From Pseudomonas sp. LFM046 (GTDB taxonomy: Bacteria; Pseudomonadota; Gammaproteobacteria; Pseudomonadales; Pseudomonadaceae): a stretch of DNA of 64,000 bases. Location: contig NZ_JYKO02000001.1 in assembly GCF_000949385.2 (NCBI RefSeq), positions 372,001 to 436,000 on the forward strand. Reading direction: 5' to 3'. Shown piece by piece: positions 29,576 to 40,191 of the stretch. How positions within the stretch are numbered: the first letter of the stretch is position 1; every line of letters starts with the position of its first letter. The translations under genes were made by a program, and so were the position numbers. Below the pieces are notes generated by a model, which was not told the origin of the DNA, did not search any database, and worked only from the letters and a program-made list of their open reading frames with translations.

Positions 29576-30085
29576 CTAGCGGGCTGTGGGAACCTGCCCC
29601 ACCAGGGCACGTGTGGCGCTCTCCAGCAGTTCCTCGCTGTCCCAGGAGGGGCTGAGGCCGGTGCTGGCCAGGCCTTCCCAGAGGACGTTGCCTGTCGGGT
29701 CGGTCAGGCGCAGGCGCAGGGTGCCGGTTTCATCCCGCAGACGGTGGATGGCCTGGTAAGGGCCGAGGGGGCTCGGGGGCGCCTGGTTGACCTTGAATTC
29801 CAGCGGCTGGTCGGTCACCGCAAGCCAGTAGTAAACCCGCAGCTGGGCGTCGCTGGCGGCCCGGTAGCCGCGCCCTTCCAGGCCCTGGCGAAGCAGTGTG
29901 GCGAGCTGGGCATAGCGCTCGTGGTGGGGCAGTTCGCCGTTTACCGCCTGCTCCGGCGAAATCAGCTCGAAGCTCCCGCGGCCGGCCAGTTCGGCCGTGG
30001 CTGGCTGCAGGATGTGGATCTTTGGAATGGACGTGGAGCACGTGGCCAGGGCCAGGCACAGCAGCAGGACGAGGAACAGACGCAT
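29576..30085 (-). CDS. DUF4136-like putative lipoprotein
   Basis: This 169-residue protein has a hydrophobic signal segment and a lipobox-like LALATC-S, in which Thr at -1 is unusual; if lipidated, the mature protein begins at Cys16. The mature part ([18 protein letters not shown], then [13 protein letters not shown]) fits the DUF4136 group of small outer-envelope lipoproteins. The ATG at 30085 sits directly before the signal segment. It lies between spoVR and cca on the same strand. The role is unknown. Confidence 0.75.
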   Translation of the reverse strand: MRLFLVLLLCLALATCSTSIPKIHILQPATAELAGRGSFELISPEQAVNGELPHHERYAQLATLLRQGLEGRGYRAASDAQLRVYYWLAVTDQPLEFKVNQAPPSPLGPYQAIHRLRDETGTLRLRLTDPTGNVLWEGLASTGLSPSWDSEELLESATRALVGQVPTAR

Positions 30086-30148
30086 CTGAGGGCGGCTCCC
30101 ATGAGGGTCGACTCCATGCTCGGGCTGGCCGGGCATGGAGGCAACCGA

Positions 30149-31714
30149 TCAAATGGGTGGAATGATCAGGTCCAGGCGTGGGTATTCCCCGTCCTCAGTG
30201 CGTTCCCCCTTTGGGGGGACATGGTGGCTCCCGGTGATCTGTTCACCCTGGCGGGTTTCCAGGTGGATATCGAAGCCCCACAGGCGGTGCAGGTGCTTGA
30301 GCACTTCGTCGGTGGAGTCGCCCAGGGGTTTGCGGTCGTGTTGCTGGTGGCGAAGGGTCAGGGAGCGGTCGCCACGGCGGTCGACGCTCCAGATCTGCAC
30401 ATTGGGCTCGCGGTTGCCCAGGTTGTACTGGGAGGCAAGGGTTTCGCGGATCATGCGGTAGCCCTGCTCATCGTGGATGGCCGGAACCAGCAATTCGTCC
30501 TTCTGGTCGTCGTCGAGGACGCTGAACAGCTTGAGGTCGCGGATGACCTTGGGCGAGAGGAACTGCAGGATGAAACTCTCGTCCTTGAAGCTCTTCATGG
30601 CGAACTTGAGGGTGGACAGCCAGTCGCTGCCGGCGATGTCCGGGAACCAGTGCTTGTCTTCTTCCGTGGGGTCTTCGCAGATGCGGCGGATGTCGCGGTA
30701 CATGGCGAAACCCAGGGCATAGGGGTTGATCCCGCTGTAGTAGGGGCTGTCGAAGGCCGGCTGGTAGACCACGCTGGTGTGGGACTGGAGGAACTCCATC
30801 ATGAAGCCGTCGGTAACCAGGCCTTCGTCGTATAGATCATTGAGCAGGGTGTAGTGCCAGAAGGTGGCCCAGCCCTCGTTCATCACCTGGGTCTGACGTT
30901 GCGGGTAGAAGTACTGGGCGATCTTGCGCACGATGCGCACCACTTCACGCTGCCAGGGCTCCAGCAGCGGTGCGTGCTTCTCGATGAAGTAGAGGATGTT
31001 TTCCTGGGGTTCGGCCGGGAAGCGCTGGTTGTCCTTTTCGCCGCCCTTGCCAGTGCCCTTGGGAATGGTGCGCCAGAGGTCGTTGATCTGCTTCTGCAGG
31101 TGCTCCTCGCGCTCTTTCTGCCGGCGCCGCTCTTCCTCCGCCGAGATGGGGTAGGGGCGCTTGTAGCGGTCGACGCCGTAGTTCATCAGGGCGTGGCAGG
31201 AGTCCAGCAGGTCTTCCACGGCATCGATGCCGTGCCGCTCCTCGCACTGGTTGATGTACTGCTTGGCGAACACCAGGTAGTCGATGATGGAGCTGGCGTC
31301 GGTCCAGGTGCGGAACAGGTAGTTGCCCTTGAAGAAGCTGTTGTGGCCGTAGCAGGCGTGGGCGATGACCAGGGCCTGCATGGTGATGGTGTTTTCCTCC
31401 ATCAGGTAGGCGATGCACGGATCGGAGTTGATCACGATCTCGTAGGCCAGGCCCATCTGGCCGCGGGAATACCCCTTCTCGGTGGCGAGGAAGTGCTTGC
31501 CGTAGGACCAGTGGTGATAGCCGATGGGCATGCCCACCGAGGCGTAGGCGTCCATCATCTGCTCGGCACTGATCACCTCGATCTGGTTCGGATAGGTGTC
31601 CAGTGCATAACGCTCGGCAATCCGGCTGATCTCACGGTCGTAGGCCCGGATCAGGTCGAAGGTCCATTCGGACCCCGTGGAAATCGGTTTGCGTTCCTTC
31701 TTGCTGGCAGTCAT
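30149..31714 (-). CDS. SpoVR family protein (YcgB-like)
   Basis: This 521-residue cytosolic protein of the SpoVR family starts with basic residues, then SEWTFDLIRAYDREISRIAE, the usual family opening. The name comes from a Bacillus spore-cortex gene, but in proteobacteria the family accompanies YeaG/PrkA and YeaH and is linked to nitrogen-starvation and stationary-phase responses. It starts 13 bases after yeaH. No catalytic motif can be named with confidence. Confidence 0.92.
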   Translation of the reverse strand: MTASKKERKPISTGSEWTFDLIRAYDREISRIAERYALDTYPNQIEVISAEQMMDAYASVGMPIGYHHWSYGKHFLATEKGYSRGQMGLAYEIVINSDPCIAYLMEENTITMQALVIAHACYGHNSFFKGNYLFRTWTDASSIIDYLVFAKQYINQCEERHGIDAVEDLLDSCHALMNYGVDRYKRPYPISAEEERRRQKEREEHLQKQINDLWRTIPKGTGKGGEKDNQRFPAEPQENILYFIEKHAPLLEPWQREVVRIVRKIAQYFYPQRQTQVMNEGWATFWHYTLLNDLYDEGLVTDGFMMEFLQSHTSVVYQPAFDSPYYSGINPYALGFAMYRDIRRICEDPTEEDKHWFPDIAGSDWLSTLKFAMKSFKDESFILQFLSPKVIRDLKLFSVLDDDQKDELLVPAIHDEQGYRMIRETLASQYNLGNREPNVQIWSVDRRGDRSLTLRHQQHDRKPLGDSTDEVLKHLHRLWGFDIHLETRQGEQITGSHHVPPKGERTEDGEYPRLDLIIPPI

Positions 31715-31727
31715 GTCACGCCTCCCC

Positions 31728-32999
31728 TCAGGTCACCAGCCGGCGCTGGAAGAGCTCGCGGAACACCGGGTAGATATCCGACGCCGAGACGATTTGCTGC
31801 TGGGCGAAGGTATCGTCGAACAGCTCGCAGACCTGTTCGTATTCGTACCACAGCGCCTGGTGCTCCCGAGGCGTGATCTCGACGTAGGTGTAGTACTGCA
31901 CGAACGGCATGATCTGCTTGATCAGGATATCCCTGCAGATGGGGGAATCGTCATTCCAGTTGTCGCCGTCCGAGGCCTGGGCGGCATAAATGTTCCACTC
32001 GTTGATGGGGTAGCGCGCGGCCATGATCTCCTGCATCAGCTTGAGGGCGCTGGAGACGATGGTCCCGCCGGTTTCCCGGGAGTAGAAGAACTCTTCCTCA
32101 TCCACTTCGCGGGCGCTGGTGTGGTGGCGGATGAACACGACCTCGATCTTGTCGTAGTTCCGCTTCAGGAAGAGGTAGAGCAGGATGAAGAAGCGCTTGG
32201 CGATGTCCTTGGTGGCCTGGGTCATGGAGCCGGAAACGTCCATCAGGCAGAACATCACCGCCTTGGACGAGGGGTTGGGCTGCTTGACCAGCAGGTTGTA
32301 CTTGAGGTCGAAGGTGTCGAGGAAGGGAACTCGCTCGATCCTTGCACGAAGTCTTGCGATTTCGGCTTCCATTTCCTGGATATCGCCGAAGTTGTCCGGC
32401 TCTTCCCGTTTCAGGCGTTCCAGCTCAGCCTTGGCTTCCTTGAGCTTGGTGCGGCTGCTCCCGGAGAGGGCGATGCGCCGGGCATGGGCCGAGCGCAGAG
32501 TGCGGACGATGTTGATGCGCGAAGGGCTGCCTTCGTTGCTGATGCCAGCGCGCACTGTCTTGAAGGTGTCGGCACCGGTGAGGTGACGTTTGACCAGGTT
32601 GGGCAGTTCCAGGTCCTCGAACATGAAGTCGAGGAACTCTTCCTGAGTGATCTGGAAGACGAAGTCATCCATCCCTTCGCCCTGGTTGCTGGCCTTGCCG
32701 CCGCCTCGGCCGCCACCGCCGCCGGACGGACGGGGGATGCGGTCGCCGGCCGTGAATTCCTTGTTGCCAGGGTGGACGATGGTCTGCCGACCACCGCGAC
32801 CGTGGTGAAGGATGGGCTCGTCGATGTCTCTGCCAGGGATGCTGATCTGTTCACCGTGCTCCATGTCGGTGATGGAACGGCGACTTACGGCCTCTTCCAC
32901 GGCCTTCTTGATGTGCTCGCGGTAACGCCGCAGGAACCGCTGGCGGTTCACCGTGCTCTTGTTCTTGCCGTTCAAACGCCTGTCGATGACATAGCTCAT
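31728..32999 (-). CDS. YeaH/DUF444 family protein with VWA-like domain
   Basis: The 423-residue protein has a basic N-terminal region, a Gly/Arg-rich linker ([17 protein letters not shown] near residue 90) and a von Willebrand A-like domain with the MIDAS motif MDVSGSM. It is the standard companion of the PrkA/YeaG kinase and SpoVR in this three-gene module and is a likely kinase partner or substrate adaptor. It lies 98 bases downstream of prkA and 13 bases before spoVR. Confidence 0.93.
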   Translation of the reverse strand: MSYVIDRRLNGKNKSTVNRQRFLRRYREHIKKAVEEAVSRRSITDMEHGEQISIPGRDIDEPILHHGRGGRQTIVHPGNKEFTAGDRIPRPSGGGGGRGGGKASNQGEGMDDFVFQITQEEFLDFMFEDLELPNLVKRHLTGADTFKTVRAGISNEGSPSRINIVRTLRSAHARRIALSGSSRTKLKEAKAELERLKREEPDNFGDIQEMEAEIARLRARIERVPFLDTFDLKYNLLVKQPNPSSKAVMFCLMDVSGSMTQATKDIAKRFFILLYLFLKRNYDKIEVVFIRHHTSAREVDEEEFFYSRETGGTIVSSALKLMQEIMAARYPINEWNIYAAQASDGDNWNDDSPICRDILIKQIMPFVQYYTYVEITPREHQALWYEYEQVCELFDDTFAQQQIVSASDIYPVFRELFQRRLVT

Positions 33000-33013
33000 A
33001 GACCCCTCCGGGG

Positions 33014-33092
33014 AGCTTCAGGCTGCAAGGCGCGGAGGACGTCGTACGAAACGGCGCCTCCGGCGGGCTTGCTCCAGACTTGCAGCTTGAGA
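33014..33092. repeat. imperfect inverted repeat between yeaH and prkA
   Basis: The arms GCTTCAGGCTGCAAG (33015-33029) and CTTGCAGCTTGAG (33079-33091) are inverted with a few mismatches, of the GCTTGAAGCTGCAAG type scattered in Pseudomonas genomes. A similar CAGCTT...AAGCTG pair occurs near 37708-37734. It could tune expression between the two genes. Confidence 0.5.
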
Positions 33093-33097
33093 CTGTT

Positions 33098-35020
33098 TTA
33101 CTGCGACTTGCGGACCCGCAGGTACCATTCGGACAGCAGGCGTACCTGCTTCTCCGTGTAGCCGCGCTCGACCATGCGTTTGACGAAGTCGTTGTGTTTC
33201 TGCTGCTCCTCTTTACTGCCCTTGGCATTGAAGCTGATGACCGGCAGAAGGTCCTCGGTGTTGGAGAACATCTTCTTCTCGATGACCACGCGCAGCTTCT
33301 CGTAGCTGAGCCAGCTCGGGTTCTTGCCGTTGTTGTTGGCCCGGGCGCGCAGCACGAAGTTGACGATCTCGTTGCGGAAGTCCTTCGGGTTGCTGATGCC
33401 GGCGGGCTTCTCGATCTTTTCCAACTCCTCGTTCAGGGCCACCCGATTGAGGATCTCGCCGGTTTCCGGGTCGCGGTATTCCTGGTCCTGGATCCAGAAG
33501 TCCGCATACAGCACGTAACGGTCGAAGATGTTCTGGCCGTATTCGCTGTAGGACTCGAGGTAGGCGGTCTGGATCTCCTTGCCGATGAACTCGATGTAGC
33601 GCGGCGCCAGGTATTCCTTGATGTAGCGCAGGTAGCGTTCGCGGGTTTCGGCCGGGAACTGTTCCTGCTCGATCTGCTGCTCGAGGACGTAGAGCAGGTG
33701 CACCGGGTTGGCGGCCACCTCGTGGGGGTCGAAGTTGAACACCTTGGACAGGATCTTGAAGGCGAAGCGGGTCGACAGGCCGTTCATGCCTTCGTCCACG
33801 CCTGCGGAGTCGCGGTATTCCTGGATCGACTTGGCCTTGGGATCGGTGTCCTTGAGGTTCTCGCCGTCATAGACGCGCATCTTCGAATAGATGTTGGAGT
33901 TCTCCGGCTCTTTCAGTCGCGACAGGGCGGAGAACTGGGCCAGCATGCGCAGGGTGTCCGGCGCGCAGTGCGCATGGGCCAGGGAGCTGTTGGCCAGCAG
34001 CTTGTCGTAAATCTTGATCTCGTCGGTGACCCGCAGGCAGTAGGGCACCTTGACGATGTAGATCCGGTCGATGAACGCCTCGTTGTTCTTGTTGTTGCGG
34101 AAGCTGTGCCATTCCGATTCGTTGGAGTGGGCCAGGATGATGCCGCTGAACGGCAGCCCGCCCAGGCCCTCGGTGCTGTTGTAGTTGCCTTCCTGGGTTG
34201 CGGTCAGCAACGGGTGCAGCACCTTGATCGGCGCTTTGAACATCTCGACGAATTCCATCAGGCCCTGGTTGGCCCGGCACAGGGCGCCCGAATAGCTGTA
34301 GGCGTCGGCGTCGTTCTGCGGGAATTCTTCGAGCTTGCGGATATCCACCTTGCCCACCAGGGAGGAAATGTCCTGGTTGTTCTCGTCGCCCGGCTCGGTC
34401 TTGGCGATGGCGGTCTGGTTGAGGATCGACGGGTACAGCTTGACCACGCGGAACTTGCTGATATCGCCGCCGAACTCGTTCAGGCGCTTGGTGGCCCAGG
34501 GCGAGATCACGGTGCGCAGGTAGCGCCGCGGGATGCCGTATTCCTCTTCGAGAATCGCGCCATCCTCGTCAGGATTGAACAGGCCGAGTGGCGACTCGAA
34601 CACCGGAGAGCCCTTGATCGCATAGAAGGGCACGTGCTCCATGAGTTGCTTCAGCTTTTCCGCCAGGGACGACTTGCCACCGCCTACCGGGCCCAGCAGG
34701 TAGAGGATCTGTTTCTTCTCCTCAAGGCCCTGGGCGGCATGGCGGAAGAACGCGACGATCTGGTCGATGCATTCTTCCATGCCGTGGAAGTCGGCGAAGG
34801 CGGGGTAGCGGCGGATCACCTTGTTGGAGAAGATCCGCGAGAGCCTGGGGTCCAGCGAAGTATCCAGCAGCTCCGGTTCGCCAATGGCCAGGAGCATGCG
34901 TTCCGCCGCGCTGGCATAGGCACTACGGTCCTGCTTGCAGAGCTCAAGATATTCCTGCAGGGAATATTCTTCCTGGCGACTAGCTTCGAAGCGTTGTTGG
35001 AAGTGGCTGAAAATGCTCAT
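33098..35020 (-). CDS. prkA: PrkA/YeaG family serine protein kinase
   Basis: This 640-residue protein has an N-terminal AAA-type ATPase module with Walker A GPVGGGKSS near residue 110 and a C-terminal PrkA kinase domain (about 385-635). It is the first gene of the prkA-yeaH-spoVR module, which responds to nitrogen and carbon stress in E. coli (yeaGH). The ATG at 35020 (MSIFSHFQQRFEASRQEEYS) is the canonical start, and the roughly 290 bases upstream are free of genes and should hold its promoter. Confidence 0.95.
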   Translation of the reverse strand: MSIFSHFQQRFEASRQEEYSLQEYLELCKQDRSAYASAAERMLLAIGEPELLDTSLDPRLSRIFSNKVIRRYPAFADFHGMEECIDQIVAFFRHAAQGLEEKKQILYLLGPVGGGKSSLAEKLKQLMEHVPFYAIKGSPVFESPLGLFNPDEDGAILEEEYGIPRRYLRTVISPWATKRLNEFGGDISKFRVVKLYPSILNQTAIAKTEPGDENNQDISSLVGKVDIRKLEEFPQNDADAYSYSGALCRANQGLMEFVEMFKAPIKVLHPLLTATQEGNYNSTEGLGGLPFSGIILAHSNESEWHSFRNNKNNEAFIDRIYIVKVPYCLRVTDEIKIYDKLLANSSLAHAHCAPDTLRMLAQFSALSRLKEPENSNIYSKMRVYDGENLKDTDPKAKSIQEYRDSAGVDEGMNGLSTRFAFKILSKVFNFDPHEVAANPVHLLYVLEQQIEQEQFPAETRERYLRYIKEYLAPRYIEFIGKEIQTAYLESYSEYGQNIFDRYVLYADFWIQDQEYRDPETGEILNRVALNEELEKIEKPAGISNPKDFRNEIVNFVLRARANNNGKNPSWLSYEKLRVVIEKKMFSNTEDLLPVISFNAKGSKEEQQKHNDFVKRMVERGYTEKQVRLLSEWYLRVRKSQ

Positions 35021-35309
35021 GACGTCACCTCGCTGGAATCGGGTAGCCGGCGCGGGGGTCGGTTGTGCGGGTGCGGGCAGTCAGCCGGAGAAGGTCGGCT
35101 GATGAAAGTCCCCCAGAACACCTGAATGGTCGCTGCCGATGGCCCGGAACCGGTGTACCGGCTCTCCCCTTTTTTGGATGGCCTGAGCTAAGAGTAGTTC
35201 GTTATCGGCAAGGTCAAGCATGACGGGACGATAACAGGGGATTACCGTCCGTCGGAGAGGAGGCGCCAGCCCAGAGGCGGCGCGGGCTCGCGCCTCTCGT
35301 AAAAAAATT
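35021..35309. other. 289-base intergenic region upstream of prkA
   Basis: No gene is seen. A GC-rich imperfect hairpin at 35261-35297 (GAGGCGCC...GCGCGCCTC type) followed on the plus strand by an A/T run lies next to the glpE stop. A minus-strand TTGACC near 35210 is a possible -35 for prkA but has no convincing -10. Confidence 0.35.
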
Positions 35310-35639
35310 TTACTCGGTGCTGCCCTGGGCAACTTCGCCGGGATAGACGCTGCGCCAGAGTTCGAAGCCGCCATCCAGGCTATAGACCTCCGAGAAGCCC
35401 TGATGCGCGAGATAGGCGGCCGCGCCCTGGCTGGAGTTGCCGTGGTAGCAGGCCACGATCAGTGGCTTGTCGAAGTCGGCACGGGCGATGAAGTCCGCCA
35501 GTGAGTAGTTGTCCAGGTGGTGCGAGCCGCTGATGTGGCCGAGGGCGAAGCTCTGCGGGTCGCGGATGTCGACCACCACCGCGCCCTGTTCGCGCAGGGC
35601 CTGGGCCTGTTCCGGGGCGATGCGTTGGAATTCACTCAT
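35310..35639 (-). CDS. glpE: thiosulfate sulfurtransferase GlpE (single-domain rhodanese)
   Basis: The 109-residue rhodanese moves sulfane sulfur from thiosulfate to cyanide or thiols. The active-site loop reads [11 protein letters not shown] with catalytic Cys64, matching GlpE. Its start overlaps the end of apaH by eight bases, so it is translated with the apaH-apaG-ksgA run. Confidence 0.95.
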   Translation of the reverse strand: MSEFQRIAPEQAQALREQGAVVVDIRDPQSFALGHISGSHHLDNYSLADFIARADFDKPLIVACYHGNSSQGAAAYLAHQGFSEVYSLDGGFELWRSVYPGEVAQGSTE

Positions 35640-36459
35640 GGCGGTACTCCTCGCAGCTGCAACTGATGCGCTCGCCGCTGTCGATGTTCAGAAGGGTCAT
35701 GGCGCCGCCCCAGACGCAGCCGGTGTCGAGGGCGAACAGGCCGGGTTCGTCGCACTGGCCTTCCAGGGCCGCCCAGTGGCCGAAGATGATTTTCTGCCCA
35801 CGGGTCTTGCGCTCGGGGTAGCTGAACCAGGGGGCGAAGCCGGGCGGAGCCGTGTCCAGGCCTTCCTTGGACTTCAGGTCCAGGGTGCCGTCGGCACGGC
35901 AGAAACGCATGCGGGTGAAATAGTTGGTGATGACCCGCAGGCGCGCCGCGCCGTGCAGGTTTCCGTCCCATTTGACCGGCTCGTTGCCGTACATGCCGTC
36001 GAGGTAGAGCGGCAGGCGGGCATCGTCCTGCAGGGCTTCCTCTACCTCGGCGGCGCGCTTCAGGGCTTTCTTCAGCGACCACTGGGGCGGAATGCCGGCA
36101 TGAACCAGGACAACGTCACGTTGCTCGTCGTAATGCAGGAGTTTCTGCCGGCGCAGCCAGTCGAGCAGTTCGGCACAGTCCGGTGCGTCGAGGATCTCGC
36201 GCAGGGTGTCCGCCTTGCGCAACCGCTCGATGTTGTGGGCGGCGGCGAGCAGGTGCAGGTCATGATTGCCGAGCACGCAGACCAGCGATTCCCGTATGGA
36301 GTAGAGGAAGCGCAGGGTTTCGAGGGACTTGGGGCCACGGTTGACCAGGTCGCCCACCAGCCAGAGTTCGTCCTTCGCCGGGTCGAAACGGACCTGCTCC
36401 AGGAGACATTTCAGAGGGTCCAGGCAGCCTTGGAGGTCGCCTACTGCGTAAGCCGTCAT
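35632..36459 (-). CDS. apaH: bis(5'-nucleosyl)-tetraphosphatase, symmetrical
   Basis: This 275-residue metallophosphoesterase cleaves Ap4A to two ADP. The family motifs are in order: AVGDLQGC (5-12), VGDLVNRGP and GNHDLHLL. It lies 11 bases after apaG and overlaps glpE by eight bases. The pdxA-ksgA-apaG-apaH order is the conserved gamma-proteobacterial one. Confidence 0.97.
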   Translation of the reverse strand: MTAYAVGDLQGCLDPLKCLLEQVRFDPAKDELWLVGDLVNRGPKSLETLRFLYSIRESLVCVLGNHDLHLLAAAHNIERLRKADTLREILDAPDCAELLDWLRRQKLLHYDEQRDVVLVHAGIPPQWSLKKALKRAAEVEEALQDDARLPLYLDGMYGNEPVKWDGNLHGAARLRVITNYFTRMRFCRADGTLDLKSKEGLDTAPPGFAPWFSYPERKTRGQKIIFGHWAALEGQCDEPGLFALDTGCVWGGAMTLLNIDSGERISCSCEEYRHE

Positions 36460-36470
36460 GCGGGTCTCTC

Positions 36471-36851
36471 TCAGTGCAGGGAGCCGGGAACGGCGAGGCG
36501 GAAGGGGGCGATGATGGCATCGAAGTGCTTGCCGTCGTCGGCGACCATCTGGTAGCTGCCCTGCATGCTGCCGACGCGGGTCGCCATCACGGTCCCGCTG
36601 GTGTAGGTGTGGCTGGCGCCCGGAGCGATCAGGGGCTGCTGGCCGACAACGCCGGCGCCGCGAACTTCCTGCACGTGGCCGTCGCCGTCGGTGATCACCC
36701 AGTGGCGGGTCAGCAGTTTGGCCGGCAGTTCGCCGTTGTTCTGGATGGTGACGGTGTAGGCGAAGGCAAAGCGGTTCTCATCCGGCTGCGACTGGTCCGG
36801 GAGGAAGCGGGTGGCGACGCTGACGTCGACCTTGTAGCGGGGATCGGACAC
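36471..36851 (-). CDS. apaG: ApaG (CorD) protein
   Basis: This 126-residue immunoglobulin-like beta-sandwich protein has the conserved [17 protein letters not shown] and the GxGVVGxQP loop ([19 protein letters not shown]). The family has been linked to Mg/Co sensitivity and dinucleotide binding; the biochemical role is not settled. It lies between ksgA (31 bases upstream) and apaH. Confidence 0.95.
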   Translation of the reverse strand: MSDPRYKVDVSVATRFLPDQSQPDENRFAFAYTVTIQNNGELPAKLLTRHWVITDGDGHVQEVRGAGVVGQQPLIAPGASHTYTSGTVMATRVGSMQGSYQMVADDGKHFDAIIAPFRLAVPGSLH

Positions 36852-36882
36852 GCGAAGGTTCTCGAATTACTGGAATTGGAGT

Positions 36883-37689
36883 CTAGGGCCTTGGGCCGGT
36901 AGTGGCCAATTGATCGGCCAGGCGGACGAACGCGGCCAGGTCGAGCTGCTCCGGGCGCAGGCCGCCGTCGACACCCGCAGCCTCAATGGCGGCAGCGTCC
37001 AGCAGACCCTTGAGGGTGTTGCGCAGGGTCTTGCGGCGCTGATTGAACGCCTCGCGCACGACGCGCTCCAGCAGGGCGACATCCTGGGCCGGATGGGGCA
37101 CCACTTCATGGGGCACCAGACGGACGATGGCCGAGTCCACCTTGGGCGGCGGGTTGAAGGCGCCCGGGCCGACGTTGAACAGGTGCTCCACGCGGCAGTG
37201 GTACTGAACCATGATCGACAACCGGCCCCAGTCTCCGCCGCCTGGCTCGGCGGCCAGGCGCTCGACCACTTCCTTCTGCAGCATGAAATGCATGTCGCGG
37301 ATCAGGTCCGCGTGGTCCAGCAGGTGAAAGATCAGCGGCGTGGAGATGTTGTACGGCAGGTTGCCCACGACCCGCAGGCTGTGCGGTTCGGCATCCAGCT
37401 GGCGGAAATCGAATTTCAGCGCGTCGCCCTGGTTGAGGCGGAAGTTCGGCAACTGGCCGAACTTGTGCTGGAGGATTGGGATGAGGTCCAGGTCCAGCTC
37501 GACCACGTCGAGTTGGGCACCACTGCCCAGCAGGCCCTCGGTCAGGGCGCCCTGGCCCGGGCCAATCTCCAGCAGGCGTTCGCCGGCACGGGCGTGGATG
37601 CTGCGCAGGATGCGGTGGATGACGCCCGCGTCGTGCAGGAAGTTCTGGCCAAAACGCTTGCGCGCGCGGTGTTGGTAGTGTTCAGACAT
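36883..37689 (-). CDS. ksgA: 16S rRNA adenine dimethyltransferase KsgA/RsmA
   Basis: This 268-residue enzyme dimethylates A1518 and A1519 of 16S rRNA late in 30S assembly. The SAM-binding motif [14 protein letters not shown] and the catalytic NLPY ([13 protein letters not shown]) are present. I chose the ATG at 37689 ([20 protein letters not shown]), which gives the family N-terminus; a longer frame from 37776 would run through the intergenic repeat region. Confidence 0.97.
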   Translation of the reverse strand: MSEHYQHRARKRFGQNFLHDAGVIHRILRSIHARAGERLLEIGPGQGALTEGLLGSGAQLDVVELDLDLIPILQHKFGQLPNFRLNQGDALKFDFRQLDAEPHSLRVVGNLPYNISTPLIFHLLDHADLIRDMHFMLQKEVVERLAAEPGGGDWGRLSIMVQYHCRVEHLFNVGPGAFNPPPKVDSAIVRLVPHEVVPHPAQDVALLERVVREAFNQRRKTLRNTLKGLLDAAAIEAAGVDGGLRPEQLDLAAFVRLADQLATTGPRP

Positions 37690-37833
37690 CAAAGGCTCCA
37701 GGTGGAGCAGCTTGAAGCGTGAGGCTCGAAGCTGAAAGCGGGGAAAGGCGCGCAGTTTACAGCATTGCGCCACCAAGGCCGAAACTGCGGCGTCCGACGC
37801 CTTTCGCGCCTGAGGTTCTCTCAGGCATCCCGC

Positions 37834-38823
37834 TCAGCGGCTGCTGGTCGCCATCTGGTACGCGGTTTCCAGGGCGACTTCCAGGCTGCCGCAATCGATA
37901 CGGCCGGTACCGGCCAGGTCCAGCGCTGTGCCGTGGTCCACCGACGTACGGATGATCGGCAGGCCCAGGGTGACGTTCACCGCCGCGCCAAATCCTTTGT
38001 ACTTGAGCACCGGCAGTCCCTGGTCGTGGTACATGGCGAGCACTGCGTCGCAGTGGTCCAGGTGCTTGGGCGTGAACAGTGTATCGGCCGGCAGCGGACC
38101 CACGAGGTCCAAACCTTCAGCGCGCAGGCCTTCCAGCGTGGGTTCGATGATCTCCAGTTCCTCACGGCCCAGATGGCCGCCCTCGCCAGCGTGGGGGTTG
38201 AGGCCGCAGACCAGGATACGCGGGTTGGCGATGCCGAACTTGCTCACCAGATCGGCGTGAAGGATTCGGCTGACCCGCTGCAGTCGCTCGGGGGTGATGG
38301 CTGTGGCCACGTCCTTGAGGGGCAGGTGCGTGGTCACCAGGGCCACGCGCAGGCCCCGGGTGGCCAGCATCATCACCACCTGGCGAGTGGCCGTCAGTTC
38401 CGCGAGGAACTCGGTGTGCCCGGAGAACGCGATGCCCGCTTCGTTGATCACCCCCTTGTGCACCGGAGCGGTGATCATCCCGGCGAACAGGCCATCCATG
38501 CAGCCCTGGCCGGCTCGGGTCAGGGTTTCCAGTACATAGTCGGCATTGGCCGGCTCGAGCTCGCCGGGCCGGGTCGAAGCTCGCAGCGGCGTATCCCAGA
38601 CGTAGAGGCTGCCGGCGGGAGCTGGGGTGTCGGGAAGGGCGGTCGGGGTGACTTCGATCAGCTGAATCGACAGGCTCAACTCGGCGGCGCGCTGTTCGAG
38701 CAGGCTGCGACTGGCAATGGCGATCAGGGCGTGGGGCTGGGCGGAGCGGGAGAGGAGCAGGCAGAGGTCGGGGCCGATGCCGGCGGGTTCACCTGGGGTG
38801 AGGGCGAAGCGGAGAGGTTTCAT
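37834..38823 (-). CDS. pdxA: 4-hydroxythreonine-4-phosphate dehydrogenase
   Basis: This 329-residue NAD-dependent, metal-binding enzyme of pyridoxal-5-phosphate synthesis starts MKPLRFALTPGEPAGIGPDL, the PdxA signature. Metal-ligand regions FSGHTEFLAEL and AMYHDQGLPVLKYKGF are intact. It lies between ksgA (145 bases downstream) and surA (75 bases upstream), the usual surA-pdxA-ksgA order. Confidence 0.97.
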   Translation of the reverse strand: MKPLRFALTPGEPAGIGPDLCLLLSRSAQPHALIAIASRSLLEQRAAELSLSIQLIEVTPTALPDTPAPAGSLYVWDTPLRASTRPGELEPANADYVLETLTRAGQGCMDGLFAGMITAPVHKGVINEAGIAFSGHTEFLAELTATRQVVMMLATRGLRVALVTTHLPLKDVATAITPERLQRVSRILHADLVSKFGIANPRILVCGLNPHAGEGGHLGREELEIIEPTLEGLRAEGLDLVGPLPADTLFTPKHLDHCDAVLAMYHDQGLPVLKYKGFGAAVNVTLGLPIIRTSVDHGTALDLAGTGRIDCGSLEVALETAYQMATSSR

Positions 38824-38898
38824 TCCGGGTCCTTGCGTGGTGTCCAGCGCGATGGCGGTGATTGTACCGCCAGCGCGCTGGACTGAGACCCGGACAGA

Positions 38899-40191
38899 TT
38901 ACAGCTTGGTTTCGACGTAGGCCTCGTCGCGGATCTGGCGCAGCCAGGTCTGCAGTTCCTCGTCATATTTGCGATTGCGCAGGATGTTGATGGCCTGCTG
39001 TTCGCGGAACTTCTCGCTGCTGTCGGTAGCGCGACGACCCAGTACTTCCAGTACGTGCCAGCCGTATTGGCTCTTGAACGGCTTGGAGAGCTTGCCGGCC
39101 GGGGTCTGGGCCATGACTTCGCGGAATTCCGGCACCAGGGCGTTGGGGTCGATCCAGTTCAGGTCGCCACCGTTGAGGGCAGAGCCCGGGTCTTCGGAGA
39201 AGCTCTTGGCCAGCTCGCTGAAGTCTTCGCCGGACTGGATGCGCTCGTAGAGGCGTTCGGCCAAGCGCTTGGTTTCCGCTTCGCTGCGAATCTCGCTCGG
39301 CTTGAGCAGGATGTGGCGCACATGCACTTCGTCGCGAACCATGGCATCGCCGCCGCGCTTGTCCAGCAGCTTGAGAATGATGAAGCCGCCCGGAGTGCGG
39401 ACTGGCTCAGTCACCTCGCCCACGGACAGGGCGCTGATCATGCCGTCGAACGGCGGGGGCAACTGGGCAGCCTTGCGCCAGCCGATCTCGCCGCCTTCCA
39501 GGGCGGTCTCGCCGGCGGAGCGGGAGATGGCCAACTGGGCGAAGTCGGCGCCCTGCTGGAGCTGCTGGTAGAGCTCCTGCGCCTGCCGCTCGGCAGCCTG
39601 GATGGTGCTGGGGGAGGAGCCTTCCGGGACCGGGATCAGGATGTTCGCGAGGCGGAACTCTTCCGACAGCTGCATCTTGCCCATGTCGGAGGCGAGGAAG
39701 TTCTGCACTTCCTGGTCGGTGACTTGGATGCGCTCGGCCACGCGGCGCTGGCGCACGCGGCTGATGATCATCTCGCGGCGTACCTGGTCACGGGCGTCAT
39801 CAAAGGACAGGCCATCCCGGCCCAGGGCGGCGCGGAACTGGTCAATCGTCATGCCATTGCGCTGGGCGATGGCTGCGATGGCCTGGTTCAGTTCTTCGTC
39901 GGCGATGCGGATACCGGAGCGGTCACCGATCTGCAGCTGAATGTTCTCGATGATCAGGCGTTCCAGCACCTGCTGGCTGAGCACATGCTCGGGCGGCAGC
40001 GACGCGCCGCGCTTGGCGATGGTCTGTTGCACTTCGCGCAGGCGCTGGTCCAGCTGGCTCTGCATGATCACGTCGTTGTCGACGATGGCGACAACTCGGT
40101 CGATGGAGTGAACCTCGGCGTGCGCGAGGCCGCCGAGGAGCAGGGCGCCCAACAACAGCGGGCGCAGACAATCAGAGAGCTTGGTCTTCAC
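38899..40191 (-). CDS. surA: periplasmic chaperone / peptidyl-prolyl isomerase SurA
   Basis: The 430-residue protein escorts outer-membrane proteins to the BAM complex. It has a signal peptide (cleavage after AHA near residue 22), an N-terminal chaperone core (about 25-165), two parvulin domains (about 175-275 and 285-385) and a C-terminal helix. The GTG at 40191 gives the family length; a second GTG two codons upstream (40197) has better spacing from AAGG. The start lies 20 bases inside lptD, so the two envelope genes are coupled. Confidence 0.95.
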   Translation of the reverse strand: MKTKLSDCLRPLLLGALLLGGLAHAEVHSIDRVVAIVDNDVIMQSQLDQRLREVQQTIAKRGASLPPEHVLSQQVLERLIIENIQLQIGDRSGIRIADEELNQAIAAIAQRNGMTIDQFRAALGRDGLSFDDARDQVRREMIISRVRQRRVAERIQVTDQEVQNFLASDMGKMQLSEEFRLANILIPVPEGSSPSTIQAAERQAQELYQQLQQGADFAQLAISRSAGETALEGGEIGWRKAAQLPPPFDGMISALSVGEVTEPVRTPGGFIILKLLDKRGGDAMVRDEVHVRHILLKPSEIRSEAETKRLAERLYERIQSGEDFSELAKSFSEDPGSALNGGDLNWIDPNALVPEFREVMAQTPAGKLSKPFKSQYGWHVLEVLGRRATDSSEKFREQQAINILRNRKYDEELQTWLRQIRDEAYVETKL

